Position numbers and translations under genes: made by a program. A DNA stretch of 5,055 bases from Flavobacteriales bacterium (GTDB taxonomy: Bacteria > Bacteroidota > Bacteroidia > Flavobacteriales_E > Vicingaceae): NCBI GenBank assembly GCA_029262915.1, contig JAJCYN010000312.1:1-5055 (forward strand). The letters are read 5' to 3'. Below, piece by piece: positions 5,053 to 5,055 of this stretch. Under the pieces are notes generated by a model. The model made no database searches, was not told the origin of the DNA, and saw nothing but the letters and a program-made list of their open reading frames with translations. How positions within the stretch are numbered: the first letter of the stretch is position 1; every line of letters starts with the position of its first letter.

Positions 5053-5055
5053 CCT

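Overview
The window looks like chromosome from an AT-rich member of the Bacteroidota, most likely a flavobacterium-like organism. Four things point there: a secreted protein with a C-terminal type IX secretion sorting domain, a porin of the Bacteroidetes O/P style, sparse Shine-Dalgarno signals, and promoters of the TTG-N19/20-TAnnTTTG form used by the Bacteroidetes primary sigma factor. There are no rRNA, tRNA, CRISPR or insertion-sequence signatures.

Layout from left to right. (1) The 3' part of a SlyD-like FKBP prolyl isomerase on +, ending at a strong hairpin terminator with A- and T-tracts on both sides, so probably bidirectional. (2) A possible 43-residue single-pass membrane protein on +. 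(3) A three-gene operon on -, transcribed right to left: an outer-membrane porin, a secreted FMN-binding-domain protein with an SGAT flavinylation-type motif, and a four-helix inner-membrane protein. A strong hairpin lies between porin and FMN gene, and the last two genes are separated by 1 nt. (4) A 173-bp divergent intergenic region holding the operon promoter and two inverted repeats. (5) A secreted SGNH-like protein with a type IX sorting domain on +. (6) A NarL/LuxR-type response regulator on -, tail-to-tail with it and overlapping it by 4 bp, with a receiver domain that has lost several usual phosphorylation-pocket residues. (7) The regulator's promoter region and a possible divergent promoter leading out of the window.

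The genes in the - strand operon suggest an envelope module: an outer-membrane channel plus a periplasmic flavoprotein paired with a small membrane protein carrying a His-x-His pair at a membrane boundary, possibly an extracytosolic electron-transfer unit. That function is inference. The most striking regulatory observation is that the operon promoter and the regulator promoter share the same architecture (TTG-N20-TACATTTG) followed, near the predicted transcription start, by nearly identical 21-bp imperfect palindromes (18 of 21 positions the same). This suggests that the two units respond to a common regulator, perhaps the LuxR-type protein itself.
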